A stretch of DNA of 64,000 nt, from contig NZ_CP171843.1 in NCBI RefSeq assembly GCF_048020265.1, positions 806,001 to 870,000 on the forward strand, in the 5' to 3' direction. The position numbers and the translations under genes were made by a program. This document shows, in pieces, positions 21,651-31,406 of this stretch (position 1 is the stretch's first letter; every line of letters starts with the position of its first letter). The stretch comes from Limnohabitans_A sp048020265. Lineage in GTDB: Bacteria > Pseudomonadota > Gammaproteobacteria > Burkholderiales > Burkholderiaceae_C. The notes beneath the pieces were generated by a model. The model did not search any database, was not told the DNA's origin, and saw nothing but the letters and a program-made list of their open reading frames with translations.

Positions 21651-24278
21651 TTAATTTTTGGGCAGCAGACGCTGCAGGGCATAGAGGGCGTCCAGCGCTT
21701 CGCGGGGGCTGAGGGCGTCGGGGTTGATTTGGGCCAGCGCCGCCTCCACAGGTGAGGGGCCTGCTGCTTCGGCTTCGGGCGGCGCAGCAAACAGGTCCAC
21801 TTGTTGGCGGCTTTCCGTGGCGCCGGCCTCCAGGGCGCTCAGCGCGTACCGTGCGTGGTTGAGCACCGCTGCGGGCATGCCCGCCAGGCGGGCCACCTGC
21901 ACGCCATAGCTTTTGCTGGCGGGGCCGGGCTGCAACTCGTGCAAGAACACAATCGACGCGCCCGATTCGGCCGCACTCACATGCATGTTCACGGCGGCGG
22001 TGTGCGTGGCTGGGAATTCGGTCAGCTCGAAGTAGTGCGTGGCAAACAGCGCAAAGGCTTGTGTTTTATTGTGCAGGTGCGTGGCGATGCCGCTGGCGAG
22101 AGCCAGTCCGTCAAAAGTCGAGGTGCCACGGCCGATCTCGTCCATCAGCACCAGGCTGTGCGGTGTGGCGCTGTGCAGAATTTGCGCGGCCTCGGTCATC
22201 TCCAGCATGAAGGTCGATTGGGCGTTGGCCAGGTCGTCGGCCGCGCCGATGCGGGTGTGAATCGCGTCGATGGGGCCGAGACGGCAGCGGCTGGCGGGCA
22301 CATGGCTGCCGATACTGGCCAAAAGCACGATCAGTGCCACCTGGCGCATGTAGGTCGATTTACCGCCCATGTTGGGGCCGGTGATGATCTGCAGGCGCTG
22401 GCGCGGGCCCAGCACTGTGTCGTTGGCGATGAAGCTCGCGCCGGACATCTGGGCCAACCGAGCCTCGACCACCGGGTGACGGCCTTGGCGGATTTCGATG
22501 CAGGGCTCTTTGGTGAACTCGGGCGCGCACCAATTGAGGGTAAGCGAGCGCTCGGTCAGGGCGCACAGCACGTCCAGGCTGGCCATGGCCTGCGCCAATT
22601 CGGTGAGCGCGGGCACAAAGGGCTGCAGTTGGTCGAGCAGGCCTTCGTAGAGCCACTTTTCTCGGGCCAAGGCGCGCTCTTGCGCCGACAGGGCCTTGTC
22701 TTCAAAGGTTTTCAGCTCGGGCGTGATGAAACGCTCGGCGTTTTTCAGGGTCTGGCGGCGGCGGTAGTCGTCGGGGACTTTGTCCAGTTGCCCTTGCGTG
22801 ACTTCGATGTAAAAGCCATGCACCTTGTTGAACTGCACCCGCAGGTTGGCGATGCCGGTGCGTTCTTTTTCGCGGGTTTCCAGGTCGAGCAAGAACGCGT
22901 CGCAGTGGGTCTGGATGCCTCGCAATTCGTCCAGCTCGGCGTCCAGGCCGTCGGCGATCACGCCGCCGTCGCGCACCAGCGCGGCGGGCTCTTCGAGCAG
23001 GGCCATTTGCAGCAGCTCGGCGCAATGCGTGGGCGGTGTGAGCCAGCGGGCCATGCCGGCCAGCAAGCTGCCGGCCTCGGGCTTGAGGGCTTGCAGTTGC
23101 GTGGACAACGAGGCCGCACGCGCCAGCGCATGGCGCAGCGCCACCAGCTCGCGTGGGCGCACCTGGCGCAGCGCGGTGCGGGCGGTGATGCGCTCCACAT
23201 CGCTGGCGCCCTTGAGTTGTTCGCGCAGGCTGTTCCAAGGGCCTGCGCCGCTCTCGCCGCGCAACACGGCTTGGGCTTGCAGGCGGTCTACGGCGGCTTG
23301 ACGGTCGCGCGGCGGGCTGAGCAGCCAGTTCTTGAGCAAGCGGCTGCCCATGCCGGTCATGCAGGTGTCGAGCAGGGAAAACAGGGTGGGTGAATCTTCA
23401 CCGCGCAGGGTTTGCGTCAGTTCCAGGTTGCGGCGGGTGCTGGCGGGCAGGTCAATGAGTGCGTCCGAGCGTTGCACTTGCACGCGTTGCACGTGGGGCA
23501 GGCTGCGGCCCTGGGTGTGTTCGGCATAGGTCAGCAAGGCGGCAGCGGCGGCGTGGGCGTCGGCCAGCGCCTCGGCGCTCCAGGCGGCCAGCGATGCGGC
23601 TTGCAGTTGTTCGAGCAGTTTGCGCTGGCCCAAGCCCGCATCAAACTGAAAATCAGGCCGCAGGGCCAGGGCCCAGCTGCCGCGCCCAGTGGTCTTGAGG
23701 CTGCGCAGTTTTTGCTCAAAGGTGGGTGTCATGCCCGCGCTGGCTAACAGTTCGCTGGGGCCGATGCGGTCCACCCAGTCCGCCAGCTCGTCCTGTGCGC
23801 ATTCGGCCAGTTGCACCACGCCTTGCGTGACGCTTAGCCAGGCCAGACCGCAGCGGTTTTTGGGGGCCTGGTGTACGGCCAGCAAGATGGCTTCGCTTTT
23901 GTCGGGCAGCAGTTCGGTGTCGGTCAGGGTGCCGGGGGTGACCACGCGCACCACTTTGCGCTCGACCGGGCCTTTGGCCGTGGCCACATCGCCCACCTGC
24001 TCGCACAGGGCCACCGATTCGCCCAGCTTGATGAGCCGTGCCAAGTAGGTCTCCACCGAATGGAAGGGCACTCCCGCCATCACCACGGGCTGTCCGGCCG
24101 ACTGGCCGCGCCGCGTCAAGGTGATGTCGAGCAGACTGGCGGTTTTTTCGGCATCAGCAAAGAACAACTCGTAAAAGTCGCCCATGCGGTAGAACACCAG
24201 GGTGTCAGGAAATTCCGCCTTGATGGCCAGGTACTGGGCCATCATGGGGGTGTGGGCACTCAGGTCGAGCGCTGACAT
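21651..24278 (-). CDS. mutS: DNA mismatch repair protein MutS
   Basis: An 875-residue protein. The N-terminal mismatch-binding motif is present as LVFYRMGDFYELFFADAE (about residues 28-45, Phe-Tyr-Glu). The clamp and lever helices follow, and the C-terminal ABC-type ATPase has Walker A ITGPNMGGKSTYMRQ, signature STFMLEMTE, Walker B LVLMDEIGRGTSTFDG and the His in ALFATHYFELTE. The length matches MutS of the family (about 850-880). It recognises mispaired bases and recruits MutL. It lies 3 bases downstream of the suhB stop, so the two probably share a transcript. Confidence 0.97.
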   Translation of the reverse strand: MSALDLSAHTPMMAQYLAIKAEFPDTLVFYRMGDFYELFFADAEKTASLLDITLTRRGQSAGQPVVMAGVPFHSVETYLARLIKLGESVALCEQVGDVATAKGPVERKVVRVVTPGTLTDTELLPDKSEAILLAVHQAPKNRCGLAWLSVTQGVVQLAECAQDELADWVDRIGPSELLASAGMTPTFEQKLRSLKTTGRGSWALALRPDFQFDAGLGQRKLLEQLQAASLAAWSAEALADAHAAAAALLTYAEHTQGRSLPHVQRVQVQRSDALIDLPASTRRNLELTQTLRGEDSPTLFSLLDTCMTGMGSRLLKNWLLSPPRDRQAAVDRLQAQAVLRGESGAGPWNSLREQLKGASDVERITARTALRQVRPRELVALRHALARAASLSTQLQALKPEAGSLLAGMARWLTPPTHCAELLQMALLEEPAALVRDGGVIADGLDAELDELRGIQTHCDAFLLDLETREKERTGIANLRVQFNKVHGFYIEVTQGQLDKVPDDYRRRQTLKNAERFITPELKTFEDKALSAQERALAREKWLYEGLLDQLQPFVPALTELAQAMASLDVLCALTERSLTLNWCAPEFTKEPCIEIRQGRHPVVEARLAQMSGASFIANDTVLGPRQRLQIITGPNMGGKSTYMRQVALIVLLASIGSHVPASRCRLGPIDAIHTRIGAADDLANAQSTFMLEMTEAAQILHSATPHSLVLMDEIGRGTSTFDGLALASGIATHLHNKTQAFALFATHYFELTEFPATHTAAVNMHVSAAESGASIVFLHELQPGPASKSYGVQVARLAGMPAAVLNHARYALSALEAGATESRQQVDLFAAPPEAEAAGPSPVEAALAQINPDALSPREALDALYALQRLLPKN

Positions 24279-24281
24279 GGC

Positions 24282-25226
24282 TTAAAACGGAGCGTCTTTG
24301 GGCTCGGCACCTTCAGCGGGGTCAGAATTGACCTCAGCTTCAGGCTCAACGCTGTCCGAGGCGCGTTCGCGGCTCAGGGTTTCAACCGCGGTGCGCACGT
24401 TGGCCTTGTCGCCTGCACTGGCGAATTTGCTGTACTTGCCCAAGATGCCGACCAACTGACCATAGATGCGGGGCGCACCGGCCAGGCATTCTTTTTGTTC
24501 CAGGAAGTCGGACTCGCCCGTGAAGTTACCGATCAGGCCTCCGGCTTCGGTGACCAGCAGCGAGCCCGCAGCCACGTCCCAGGGGGACAGACCCGTTTCA
24601 AAGAAACCATCGGTGAAACCTGCGGCCACATAGGCCAGATCCAGTGCTGCGGACCCTGGGCGGCGCAGGCCGGCGGTGCGTTGCATCACATCGCCCATCA
24701 TGCGCAGGTACTGGTTGAAGTTGTCGCCCTTGCGGAAAGGGAAACCGGTGGAAATGATGCATTCCTGCAGGCGGATGCGCTTGCTCACGCGCAGGCGGCG
24801 GTCGTTCATGAAGGCGCCACGGCCTTTGGTGGCGGTGAACAGGTCGTTGCGGGTGGGGTCGTAAATGACGGCTTGCTCGATCTTGCCGCGCACTTGCAGG
24901 GCAATGCTCACACAGTAAATCGGAAAGCCGTGGATGAAGTTGGTCGTGCCGTCCAGGGGGTCGATGATCCAGATGTGGTCAGCGAGCGGGTTGCCATGCG
25001 TGCTGCCCGATTCCTCGGCCAGGATGCCGTGGTCGGGGTAGGCGGTCAGCAGGGTGTCGATGATGACTTTTTCGCTGGCGTGGTCGATTTCGGTGACGAA
25101 GTCATTGACCTGCTTTTGCGAGATGCGAACCGCTTCAACGTCGAGCGCAGCACGGTTGATGATGGCGCCAGCGGCGCGTGCAGCCTTGATGGCCACGTTG
25201 AGCATGGGGTGGAGATTGGACGACAT
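24282..25226 (-). CDS. suhB: Inositol-1-monophosphatase family protein SuhB
   Basis: A 314-residue protein from the ATG at 25226 (MSSNLHPMLNVAIKAARAAG). Metal-binding motifs are present: EES in GILAEESGSTHG, WIIDPLDGTTNFIHGFPIY and SPWDVAAGSLLVTEAGG. SuhB hydrolyses inositol monophosphate and also joins the rRNA antitermination complex. The C-terminus carries an extra acidic, low-complexity tail (EPEAEVNSDPAEGAEPKDAP) compared with E. coli SuhB. It is divergent from trmJ with 149 bases between the starts, the same suhB-trmJ neighbourhood seen in many Proteobacteria. Confidence 0.94.
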   Translation of the reverse strand: MSSNLHPMLNVAIKAARAAGAIINRAALDVEAVRISQKQVNDFVTEIDHASEKVIIDTLLTAYPDHGILAEESGSTHGNPLADHIWIIDPLDGTTNFIHGFPIYCVSIALQVRGKIEQAVIYDPTRNDLFTATKGRGAFMNDRRLRVSKRIRLQECIISTGFPFRKGDNFNQYLRMMGDVMQRTAGLRRPGSAALDLAYVAAGFTDGFFETGLSPWDVAAGSLLVTEAGGLIGNFTGESDFLEQKECLAGAPRIYGQLVGILGKYSKFASAGDKANVRTAVETLSRERASDSVEPEAEVNSDPAEGAEPKDAPF

Positions 25227-25375
25227 GAATTGTGTGAAGAACTGGACTGGCCCACGCACGATCGCGATGGCGAAGTGGGGATTTTCTCATGAAAAGCAGG
25301 GCGGACCGTCATTTTGGCGTCATGCAGCGCAGAGGCGCCTCCGGGCTGACGCTTCGCAGCGTGGACAATCGGGGC

Positions 25376-26107
25376 ATGCAAACGCGATTCATCCTGATAG
25401 AAACCAGCCATGCGGGCAACGTGGGCGCCGCCGCCCGAGCCCTGAAAGTCATGGGTTTTGACGACCTGGTCCTGGTCAAACCGCGCTGGCCCAATGTGCT
25501 GCGCAAAGAGGAAACCATCCAGCGAGCCAGTGGGGCCAACGATGTGCTGACCAAGGCCCGCGTGGTGGACACGCTCGAAGAAGCTTTGGACGGTGTGACC
25601 CACTTGTGCGCCACAGCCATGACGCCGCGCGACTTTGGCCCGCCGACCCGCTCGCCCCGTAAGCACTTTGCCGAGCTGACACAAGCGGGGGCGCCCGCGC
25701 AGAGCGTGGCCTTCTTGTTTGGCTCCGAGCGTTTTGGCATGAAAAACGAAGATGTTTACCGCTGCCATGTGGCGCTGTCGATCCCGACGAATCCTCAGTT
25801 CGGTTCGCTCAATCTGGGCTCGGCGATTCAGGTCATCGCCTACGACTGGCGGGTGGCGCTGGGCGGTTTTCCGGTGCAGGACGCGGTGCCGCCTGCAGAC
25901 AAGGCCGACGCGCAGCAGGTGGCGGGCATGCTCACGCATTGGGAGCAGGCGCTGACCGACATCGGCTTTTTGGACCCGGTCGCGCCCAAAAAGCTGATGC
26001 CGCGCCTGAACCAGTTGTTCAACCGGGCCGACTTGAGTCCGGAAGAAATCCACATCCTGCGCGGGGTGGCCAAGGCCATGATCCAAAACGCCAGCGCCAA
26101 GCGATAG
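25376..26107 (+). CDS. trmJ: tRNA (cytidine/uridine-2'-O-)-methyltransferase TrmJ
   Basis: A 243-residue SPOUT methyltransferase that 2'-O-methylates position 32 of several tRNAs. The N-terminus RFILIETSHAGNVGAAARAL (about residues 4-23) and the knot region FLFGSERFGMKNEDVYRCH, followed by IPTNPQFGSLNLGSAIQVI, are the family signature. The ATG at 25376 starts the homology directly; the frame is open 29 codons upstream without family match. It is followed by cysE at a gap of 11 bases, so the two are likely one transcript. Confidence 0.93.
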   Translation: MQTRFILIETSHAGNVGAAARALKVMGFDDLVLVKPRWPNVLRKEETIQRASGANDVLTKARVVDTLEEALDGVTHLCATAMTPRDFGPPTRSPRKHFAELTQAGAPAQSVAFLFGSERFGMKNEDVYRCHVALSIPTNPQFGSLNLGSAIQVIAYDWRVALGGFPVQDAVPPADKADAQQVAGMLTHWEQALTDIGFLDPVAPKKLMPRLNQLFNRADLSPEEIHILRGVAKAMIQNASAKR

Positions 26108-26118
26108 ACTCAAAGCCT

Positions 26119-26886
26119 ATGTTTTCTCGCCTTCGCTCCGACATCCAATGCATCCTTGACCGGGACCCGGCCGCCCGCACCGCCTGGGAGGTGCTGACCT
26201 GCTACCCGGGCCTGCACGCTTTGGTGCTGCACCGCCGGGCGCATTGGTGTTGGAACAACGGTTTTAAATGGCTGGGGCGCTTCATCTCGCATGTGTCGCG
26301 GGGACTCACGGGTATTGAAATCCACCCGGGGGCCAAGATTGGCGAGCGCGTGTTTTTTGACCACGCCATGGGTGTGGTGGTGGGCGAGACCGCCGAGATT
26401 GGCGACGGCTGCACGATTTACCAGGGCGTAACGCTGGGCGGTACATCGCTGTACAAAGGCGCCAAGCGCCACCCGACGCTCGGCAAAGACGTGGTGGTGA
26501 GCGCCGGGGCCAAAGTGTTGGGCGGCTTTGAAGTTGGCGATGGGGCCAAGATAGGCAGCAATGCGGTGGTCATCAAGCCGGTGCCTGCCGGGGCCACGGC
26601 GGTGGGCATTCCGGCGCGCATCATCCCATCCAAAGCCGGCGAGAGTGCCGATGTGTCGGGCACGGAGCGCAAGTTCAACGCCTATGGCATCACGCAAGAC
26701 GATGACCCGGTCAGCCAGGCCTTGCGCGGCTTGATCGACAACGCCGCTGGGCAAGAGCACCAGATCGCCATGATCTGGAAAGCCCTGGAGCAAGTGTGTG
26801 CTCAACAGCAACTTGCCATGCCCGGCGATGCGGCTACCCGCGAGACCTTCGAGGCGGACAAGTTCAACAAACTTCTGGACAAGTGA
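26119..26886 (+). CDS. cysE: Serine O-acetyltransferase
   Basis: A 255-residue enzyme that acetylates serine, the first step of cysteine synthesis. The N-terminal helical part (FSRLRSDIQCILDRDPAART) is followed by a left-handed beta helix of hexapeptides: GIEIHPGAKIGERVFFDHAM, then GVVVGETAEIGDGCTIYQGV and TLGG. The family's conserved acetyl-CoA/serine pocket residues (DHAMGVVVGETA) are present. The C-terminal extension (residues about 175-255) is longer than in E. coli, as in many betaproteobacteria. Feedback control by cysteine is a family property and cannot be read here. Confidence 0.94.
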   Translation: MFSRLRSDIQCILDRDPAARTAWEVLTCYPGLHALVLHRRAHWCWNNGFKWLGRFISHVSRGLTGIEIHPGAKIGERVFFDHAMGVVVGETAEIGDGCTIYQGVTLGGTSLYKGAKRHPTLGKDVVVSAGAKVLGGFEVGDGAKIGSNAVVIKPVPAGATAVGIPARIIPSKAGESADVSGTERKFNAYGITQDDDPVSQALRGLIDNAAGQEHQIAMIWKALEQVCAQQQLAMPGDAATRETFEADKFNKLLDK

Positions 26887-26934
26887 CGCCAGCCTGAAAA
26901 TCCTCTGTGGAAGACCGGCCCTGCGGCCATATCT

Positions 26935-29031
26935 TCAAGGCGCGGCTTGCAGTGTCGCTGCTGCTGCCATCAACGCTTTGCGCCGTTCATGCAGGCTGCG
27001 CCAGCGTTGTTGGGCTTCGGGGTCCTGGCCGGTGCTGGTCTGAGCCAGGGCTTCGGTTTCGAGCTGCTTGAGGCGGTCGATCATCAGCATGTTGAGCAGT
27101 CGGCGCAGCTCCTGCCGTGCCTCTTGCGGGTCGGGCGGGGTGGCGTCTTCGCTGCCGGCCACGGCGTTGAGTTTGTCCTGCGCCATCCAGCGGGTGGCGT
27201 CCTCGACAAAGGGCTGCCCTTGCATGTGCTCGCGCAGGGTGGACCAGCCCAAGGCCCCTTGTTCATGGAACTGCGATTCAAGCCAGGCAAACAGCGGGCC
27301 GTGCGGCGTGGGCAGGGCGCACAGCATGGCGTGGTCTTCGCCCGCCAAGGTTTCCCACAGCGCCATATTGCCCAGGAGCAGGCGCGCGGCATGGTCGGCG
27401 CGGCTGGCGGGCACGGTGCGCGGGCCGGTGTAGACCGGGGGCTGTTCACGTTTGTATTTGCTGTTACCGAACTTGCTGCCCGGCGTCCAGTTGGGATTTT
27501 TGCGGGGCCAGTTGCCGCCTGAGTTGTTGTAAGCGTTGCCATAGGTTGGGGCCCCGCTGGCCTGGCCGCTGTCACCAGCCCATGCAGGCGGCTCGCCGTA
27601 GTGTGGCTCGAACGGTTGGAATTCATGAGCGCCCGCGCTGGCGGCCTGGCTGAAAGCCGCGTTGGCGGCAGAGGTGGTTGAGGGTGCAGCGCCAGGCCCA
27701 CGCGCAGCAGGTGCGAAGCGCTGTTCGCTGGCAGTTTGCTGGCCCCACAGTTTTTCCAGGCCTGCGGTTTCCAGCTGGATCAGCTGAGCCAATTCCGACA
27801 GCAGTTGTTGCTTGAGCGCACCATCGGGCAACAGCTGCCACAGAGGGCGGGCCTGGCTGGATAGGCGTGCACGGCCCTCGGCGGTTTGCAGGTCGCAGTC
27901 GGCGCTGGCCGCTTCGATCAAAAAGCGCGACAGGGGCATGGCTTTTTTGATCTGCTCGGCAAAAGCTTCCTGCCCGAATTCGCGCACATAGCTGTCGGGG
28001 TCGTGTTCGGCGGGCAAAAACAAGAACTTGATGCTGCGCACATCGGTGGCGTAGGGCAGGGCCCCATCGAGGGCCTTGCGGGCGGCGCGTCGGCCTGCGC
28101 TGTCGCCGTCAAAGCTGAAGACCACCGAGTCGGTGAAGCGAAACAGCTTTTGCACATGCTCGGGCGTGCAGGCCGTGCCCAGCGTGGCCACGGCGTTGGC
28201 AAAGCCGAGCTGGGCCAGCGCCACCACATCCATGTAGCCTTCGGTCACCAGCACATAGCCCGCGCTGTGCAGGGCTTCACGGGCCTCGTACAGGCCGTAC
28301 AACTCGCGGCCTTTGTGGAAGACCGGGGTTTCGGGCGAGTTCAGGTATTTGGGGGTGCCGCTGCCGATCACCCGCCCACCAAAGCCGATGCATTCGCCCT
28401 TGATGTTGCGGATCGGGAACATGATGCGGTCCCGAAAACGGTCGTAGCGTTTGTCGTCTTCTTCGTTGACGATCACCAGACCTGACTCGGCCAGGAGTGG
28501 GTCATCGTATTTGGGGAAGATGCTGGCCAAACTGCGCCAGCCTTCGGGCGCGTAGCCCAGACCAAAGCGTTTGGCGATCTGGCCGGACAGGCCGCGGCCC
28601 TTCAGATATTCCACCGCGCGTGGCGTGATTCGGAGTTGTTCGCGGTAAGCCTGACCGGCTTTTTCCAGCACATCGCTCAGGCTGTCTTGTTTGGCTTTGG
28701 CGGCGGCGGCGCGGGCGCGGTCTTCTGGCGATTGTTGTTCTTCGGGCACCACCATGCCGGTTTGCTGGGCCAGGTCTTTCACGGCTTCGATGAAGGTCAT
28801 GCCCGCGTGTTCCATGAGGAAACCGATGGCGTTGCCGTTTTTGCCGCAGCCAAAGCAGTGAAAAAACTGCTTGGTGGGGCTGACGCTGAAGCTGGGGGAT
28901 TTTTCACCGTGGAAGGGGCAAAGGCCCATGAAGTTGGCGCCGCCTTTCTTGAGCTGCACGTACTTGCCCACGATGTCGACCACGTCGACGCGGGACAGCA
29001 ACTCCTGGATGAAAGACTGGGGGATGGCCAT
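26935..29031 (-). CDS. dnaG: DNA primase
   Basis: A 698-residue primase from the ATG at 29031 (MAIPQSFIQELLSRVDVVDI); the frame extends upstream without similarity. Domains in order: CHC2 zinc finger (CPFHGEKSPSF...FHCFGCGKNG, about residues 39-65), the catalytic core with TOPRIM motif VTEGYMDVVAL, and a C-terminal DnaB-interacting region of helical type. A linker between about 430 and 540 is rich in Ala, Pro, Gly and Asn and makes the protein longer than E. coli DnaG (581). It makes the RNA primers for replication. The usual neighbours rpsU and rpoD are not adjacent downstream here. Confidence 0.96.
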   Translation of the reverse strand: MAIPQSFIQELLSRVDVVDIVGKYVQLKKGGANFMGLCPFHGEKSPSFSVSPTKQFFHCFGCGKNGNAIGFLMEHAGMTFIEAVKDLAQQTGMVVPEEQQSPEDRARAAAAKAKQDSLSDVLEKAGQAYREQLRITPRAVEYLKGRGLSGQIAKRFGLGYAPEGWRSLASIFPKYDDPLLAESGLVIVNEEDDKRYDRFRDRIMFPIRNIKGECIGFGGRVIGSGTPKYLNSPETPVFHKGRELYGLYEAREALHSAGYVLVTEGYMDVVALAQLGFANAVATLGTACTPEHVQKLFRFTDSVVFSFDGDSAGRRAARKALDGALPYATDVRSIKFLFLPAEHDPDSYVREFGQEAFAEQIKKAMPLSRFLIEAASADCDLQTAEGRARLSSQARPLWQLLPDGALKQQLLSELAQLIQLETAGLEKLWGQQTASEQRFAPAARGPGAAPSTTSAANAAFSQAASAGAHEFQPFEPHYGEPPAWAGDSGQASGAPTYGNAYNNSGGNWPRKNPNWTPGSKFGNSKYKREQPPVYTGPRTVPASRADHAARLLLGNMALWETLAGEDHAMLCALPTPHGPLFAWLESQFHEQGALGWSTLREHMQGQPFVEDATRWMAQDKLNAVAGSEDATPPDPQEARQELRRLLNMLMIDRLKQLETEALAQTSTGQDPEAQQRWRSLHERRKALMAAAATLQAAP

Positions 29032-29168
29032 TGGGCTATTTTCGCCGATATGGGCGGCTCGTTTGGGGGTGTTGAAGGGACTGGTTTCGGGGCAAACCAG
29101 CATGGCTTTCAGCCCCAGGTCAGGCAAACTGTTCAGTATCCAACCGTCAGCCGCAACAGGACCCTTTC

Positions 29169-30827
29169 ATGACCGATACCCCAATGAGCATCTTTGACCA
29201 GGATTTGCCCCAAACACCCGCCAACCACGCACCGATTTCGCCGCTGAGTTTCATTGAACGCACGGCAGAGGTCTACCCGACCCGTTTAGCCATCGTGCAC
29301 GGTGATTTGCGCCAGGACTGGGCCACCACCTACCGCCGTTGCCGTCAGCTGGCCAGTGCCCTCACGCAAGCGGGCATTGGCAAGAACGACACGGTGGCCG
29401 TGATGCTGCCCAACACGCCGCCGATGGTGGAGGCGCACTTTGGCATCCCCATGGTCGGGGCGGTGCTCAACGCGCTCAATACCCGACTGGACCCGGAAAC
29501 CGTGGCTTTCATGCTCGACCATGGCGAGGCCAAGGCCGTGATCGTGGACCCGGAGTTTTCGGGCGTGATGAAAAAAGCCCTGGCGCTGCGCCAATCCACG
29601 CGGCCTTTGCTGGTGATCGATGTGGAGGACGCGTTGTACAGCGGGGCCAGCGAAAAGCTTGGCGCGGTCACTTACGAAGCCTTTGTGGCCAGCGGAGACG
29701 CCGAATTTGCCTGGAGCCTGCCCGGCAACGAGTGGGATGCGATTGCGCTGAACTACACCAGCGGCACCACCGGCAATCCCAAGGGCGTGGTGTATCACCA
29801 CCGGGGGGCGGCCACCAATGCGATCTCGAACATCCTGGAGTGGGACATGCCCAAGCACGCGGCTTATTTGTGGACGCTGCCCATGTTCCATTGCAATGGC
29901 TGGTGTTTCCCGTGGACCGTGGCGGCGCGTGCTGGGGTGAACGTGTGTTTGCGCAAGGTGGACGCGCAGGCGATTTTCGACGCCATGCGCAACCATGGCG
30001 TCACGCACTACTGCGGCGCGCCCATCGTGCACGGCCTGCTGGTCAACGCCCCGGCTTCCATGAAGGCAGGCGTGCCAGCCGGCATCAAGGCCATGGTGGC
30101 GGGCGCAGCACCCCCGGCCTCGATGATCGAAGGCATGGAGCAAATGGGTTTTGACCTGACCCATGTGTATGGCCTGACCGAGGTGTATGGTCCGGCCACG
30201 GTGTGCCCCAAACACCCTGAATGGGACGCCATGGACATTGGCGATCGGGCCCGCTTGAATGCCCGCCAGGGCGTGCGCTATCACTTGCAGCGCGATGTGC
30301 GCGTGCTCGACCCCGAAACCATGCAGCCCGTGCCCCAAGACGGCGAGACCATGGGCGAGATCATGTTCAAGGGCAATATCACCATGAAGGGTTACCTCAA
30401 AAACCCCAAGGCCACGCAAGAGGCTTTTGCGGGCGGGTGGTTCCACAGCGGCGATTTGGCGGTGCAGTACCCCGACGGCTACATCAAGATCAAGGACCGC
30501 AGCAAGGACATCATCATCTCGGGCGGCGAGAACATCTCGTCCATCGAGGTGGAAGACGTGCTGTACCGTCACCCCGCTGTGCTGGCCGCGGCTGTGGTCG
30601 CCAAGCCCGACGCGCGTTGGGGCGAGACGCCTTGCGCCTTTGTTGAACTGAAGGCGGGTGCGCAGGTCACAGCCGAAGACATCGTGGCGCACTGCAAGCA
30701 GCATCTGGCGGGCTTCAAGGTGCCGCGCGCGGTGGTGTTTGGCGAATTGCCCAAGACCAGCACGGGCAAGATCCAGAAGTTTGAATTGCGCAAGCAAGCC
30801 GGATCGGCAGCGGCGATTGACGTGTGA
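29169..30827 (+). CDS. Acyl-CoA synthetase (AMP-binding family)
   Basis: A 552-residue acyl-activating enzyme. ALNYTSGTTGNPKGVVYHH (about residues 194-212) is the P-loop-like AMP-binding motif. THVYGLTEVYGPATV and the hinge FHSGDLAVQYPDGYIKIKDR follow, and the C-terminal lysine lies in PKTSTGKIQKFELRK. It forms an acyl-AMP and then an acyl-CoA; the family resembles medium-chain or methylmercaptopropionate CoA ligases (AlkK/DmdB type), but the substrate cannot be told from sequence. It is divergent from dnaG (137 bases between starts) and followed by no related beta-oxidation genes. Confidence 0.92.
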   Translation: MTDTPMSIFDQDLPQTPANHAPISPLSFIERTAEVYPTRLAIVHGDLRQDWATTYRRCRQLASALTQAGIGKNDTVAVMLPNTPPMVEAHFGIPMVGAVLNALNTRLDPETVAFMLDHGEAKAVIVDPEFSGVMKKALALRQSTRPLLVIDVEDALYSGASEKLGAVTYEAFVASGDAEFAWSLPGNEWDAIALNYTSGTTGNPKGVVYHHRGAATNAISNILEWDMPKHAAYLWTLPMFHCNGWCFPWTVAARAGVNVCLRKVDAQAIFDAMRNHGVTHYCGAPIVHGLLVNAPASMKAGVPAGIKAMVAGAAPPASMIEGMEQMGFDLTHVYGLTEVYGPATVCPKHPEWDAMDIGDRARLNARQGVRYHLQRDVRVLDPETMQPVPQDGETMGEIMFKGNITMKGYLKNPKATQEAFAGGWFHSGDLAVQYPDGYIKIKDRSKDIIISGGENISSIEVEDVLYRHPAVLAAAVVAKPDARWGETPCAFVELKAGAQVTAEDIVAHCKQHLAGFKVPRAVVFGELPKTSTGKIQKFELRKQAGSAAAIDV

Positions 30828-30851
30828 GGTCTGGCGCTCAGGATTGAGCGT

Positions 30852-31406
30852 TCAGGCGATGTCGAAAGCGTGCGTGCCAAAGCGGCCCGCACGTCGGTCG
30901 GCAAAATAGTGCTCCAGCGTTTCCTTGACGGTGCGGAAGGCCAGCTCGTCCCAGGGAATTTCGTCCTCTTTGAACAAACGCGCTTCCATGGTTTCGTGGC
31001 CGGGATCGAACACGTCACTGGTCAGGCGTGCGCGGTAGTAAAGATGTACCTGACCGACGCGGGGCACGCTCATCACGGTGAACAGGTCTTCCATGATGAA
31101 CTGCGCCCCCGCTTCTTCGGTGGTCTCGCGGGCTGCGCCCTCTGCCGTGGATTCGCCCAGCTCCATGAAGCCTGCAGGCAGCGTCCACTTGCCCTTGCGT
31201 GGCTCGATGTTGCGCTTGCACAGCAGCACCAGATCGCCCCAGTGGGGCACGGTGCCCACCACGTTCAGCGGGTTTTCATAGTGCACCGTGTGGCAGACGG
31301 TGCAAACGGCCCGCAGTTTGGTGTCTCCGTCGTCAGGCAAGCGGTAAGCCACCGATGCGCCGCATTGGCGGCAATGTCGAATGGCTTCTCGTGTGTGCAT
31401 GGTCAA
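30852..31406 (-). CDS. NUDIX hydrolase with N-terminal zinc ribbon
   Basis: A 184-residue protein. An N-terminal zinc-ribbon (HCRQCGASV...AVCTVCHTVHYENP, two CxxC pairs at about residues 11-40) is followed by a Nudix domain with the box GFMELGESTAEGAARETTEE AG at about 79-100. The ribbon-plus-Nudix layout resembles NudC-like NADH pyrophosphatases, but the protein is shorter and the NudC-specific tail is not evident. Its ATG overlaps the dctM stop by 4 bases, so it is translated with the TRAP transporter genes. It may clear an intermediate of the same pathway. Confidence 0.88.
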   Translation of the reverse strand: MTMHTREAIRHCRQCGASVAYRLPDDGDTKLRAVCTVCHTVHYENPLNVVGTVPHWGDLVLLCKRNIEPRKGKWTLPAGFMELGESTAEGAARETTEEAGAQFIMEDLFTVMSVPRVGQVHLYYRARLTSDVFDPGHETMEARLFKEDEIPWDELAFRTVKETLEHYFADRRAGRFGTHAFDIA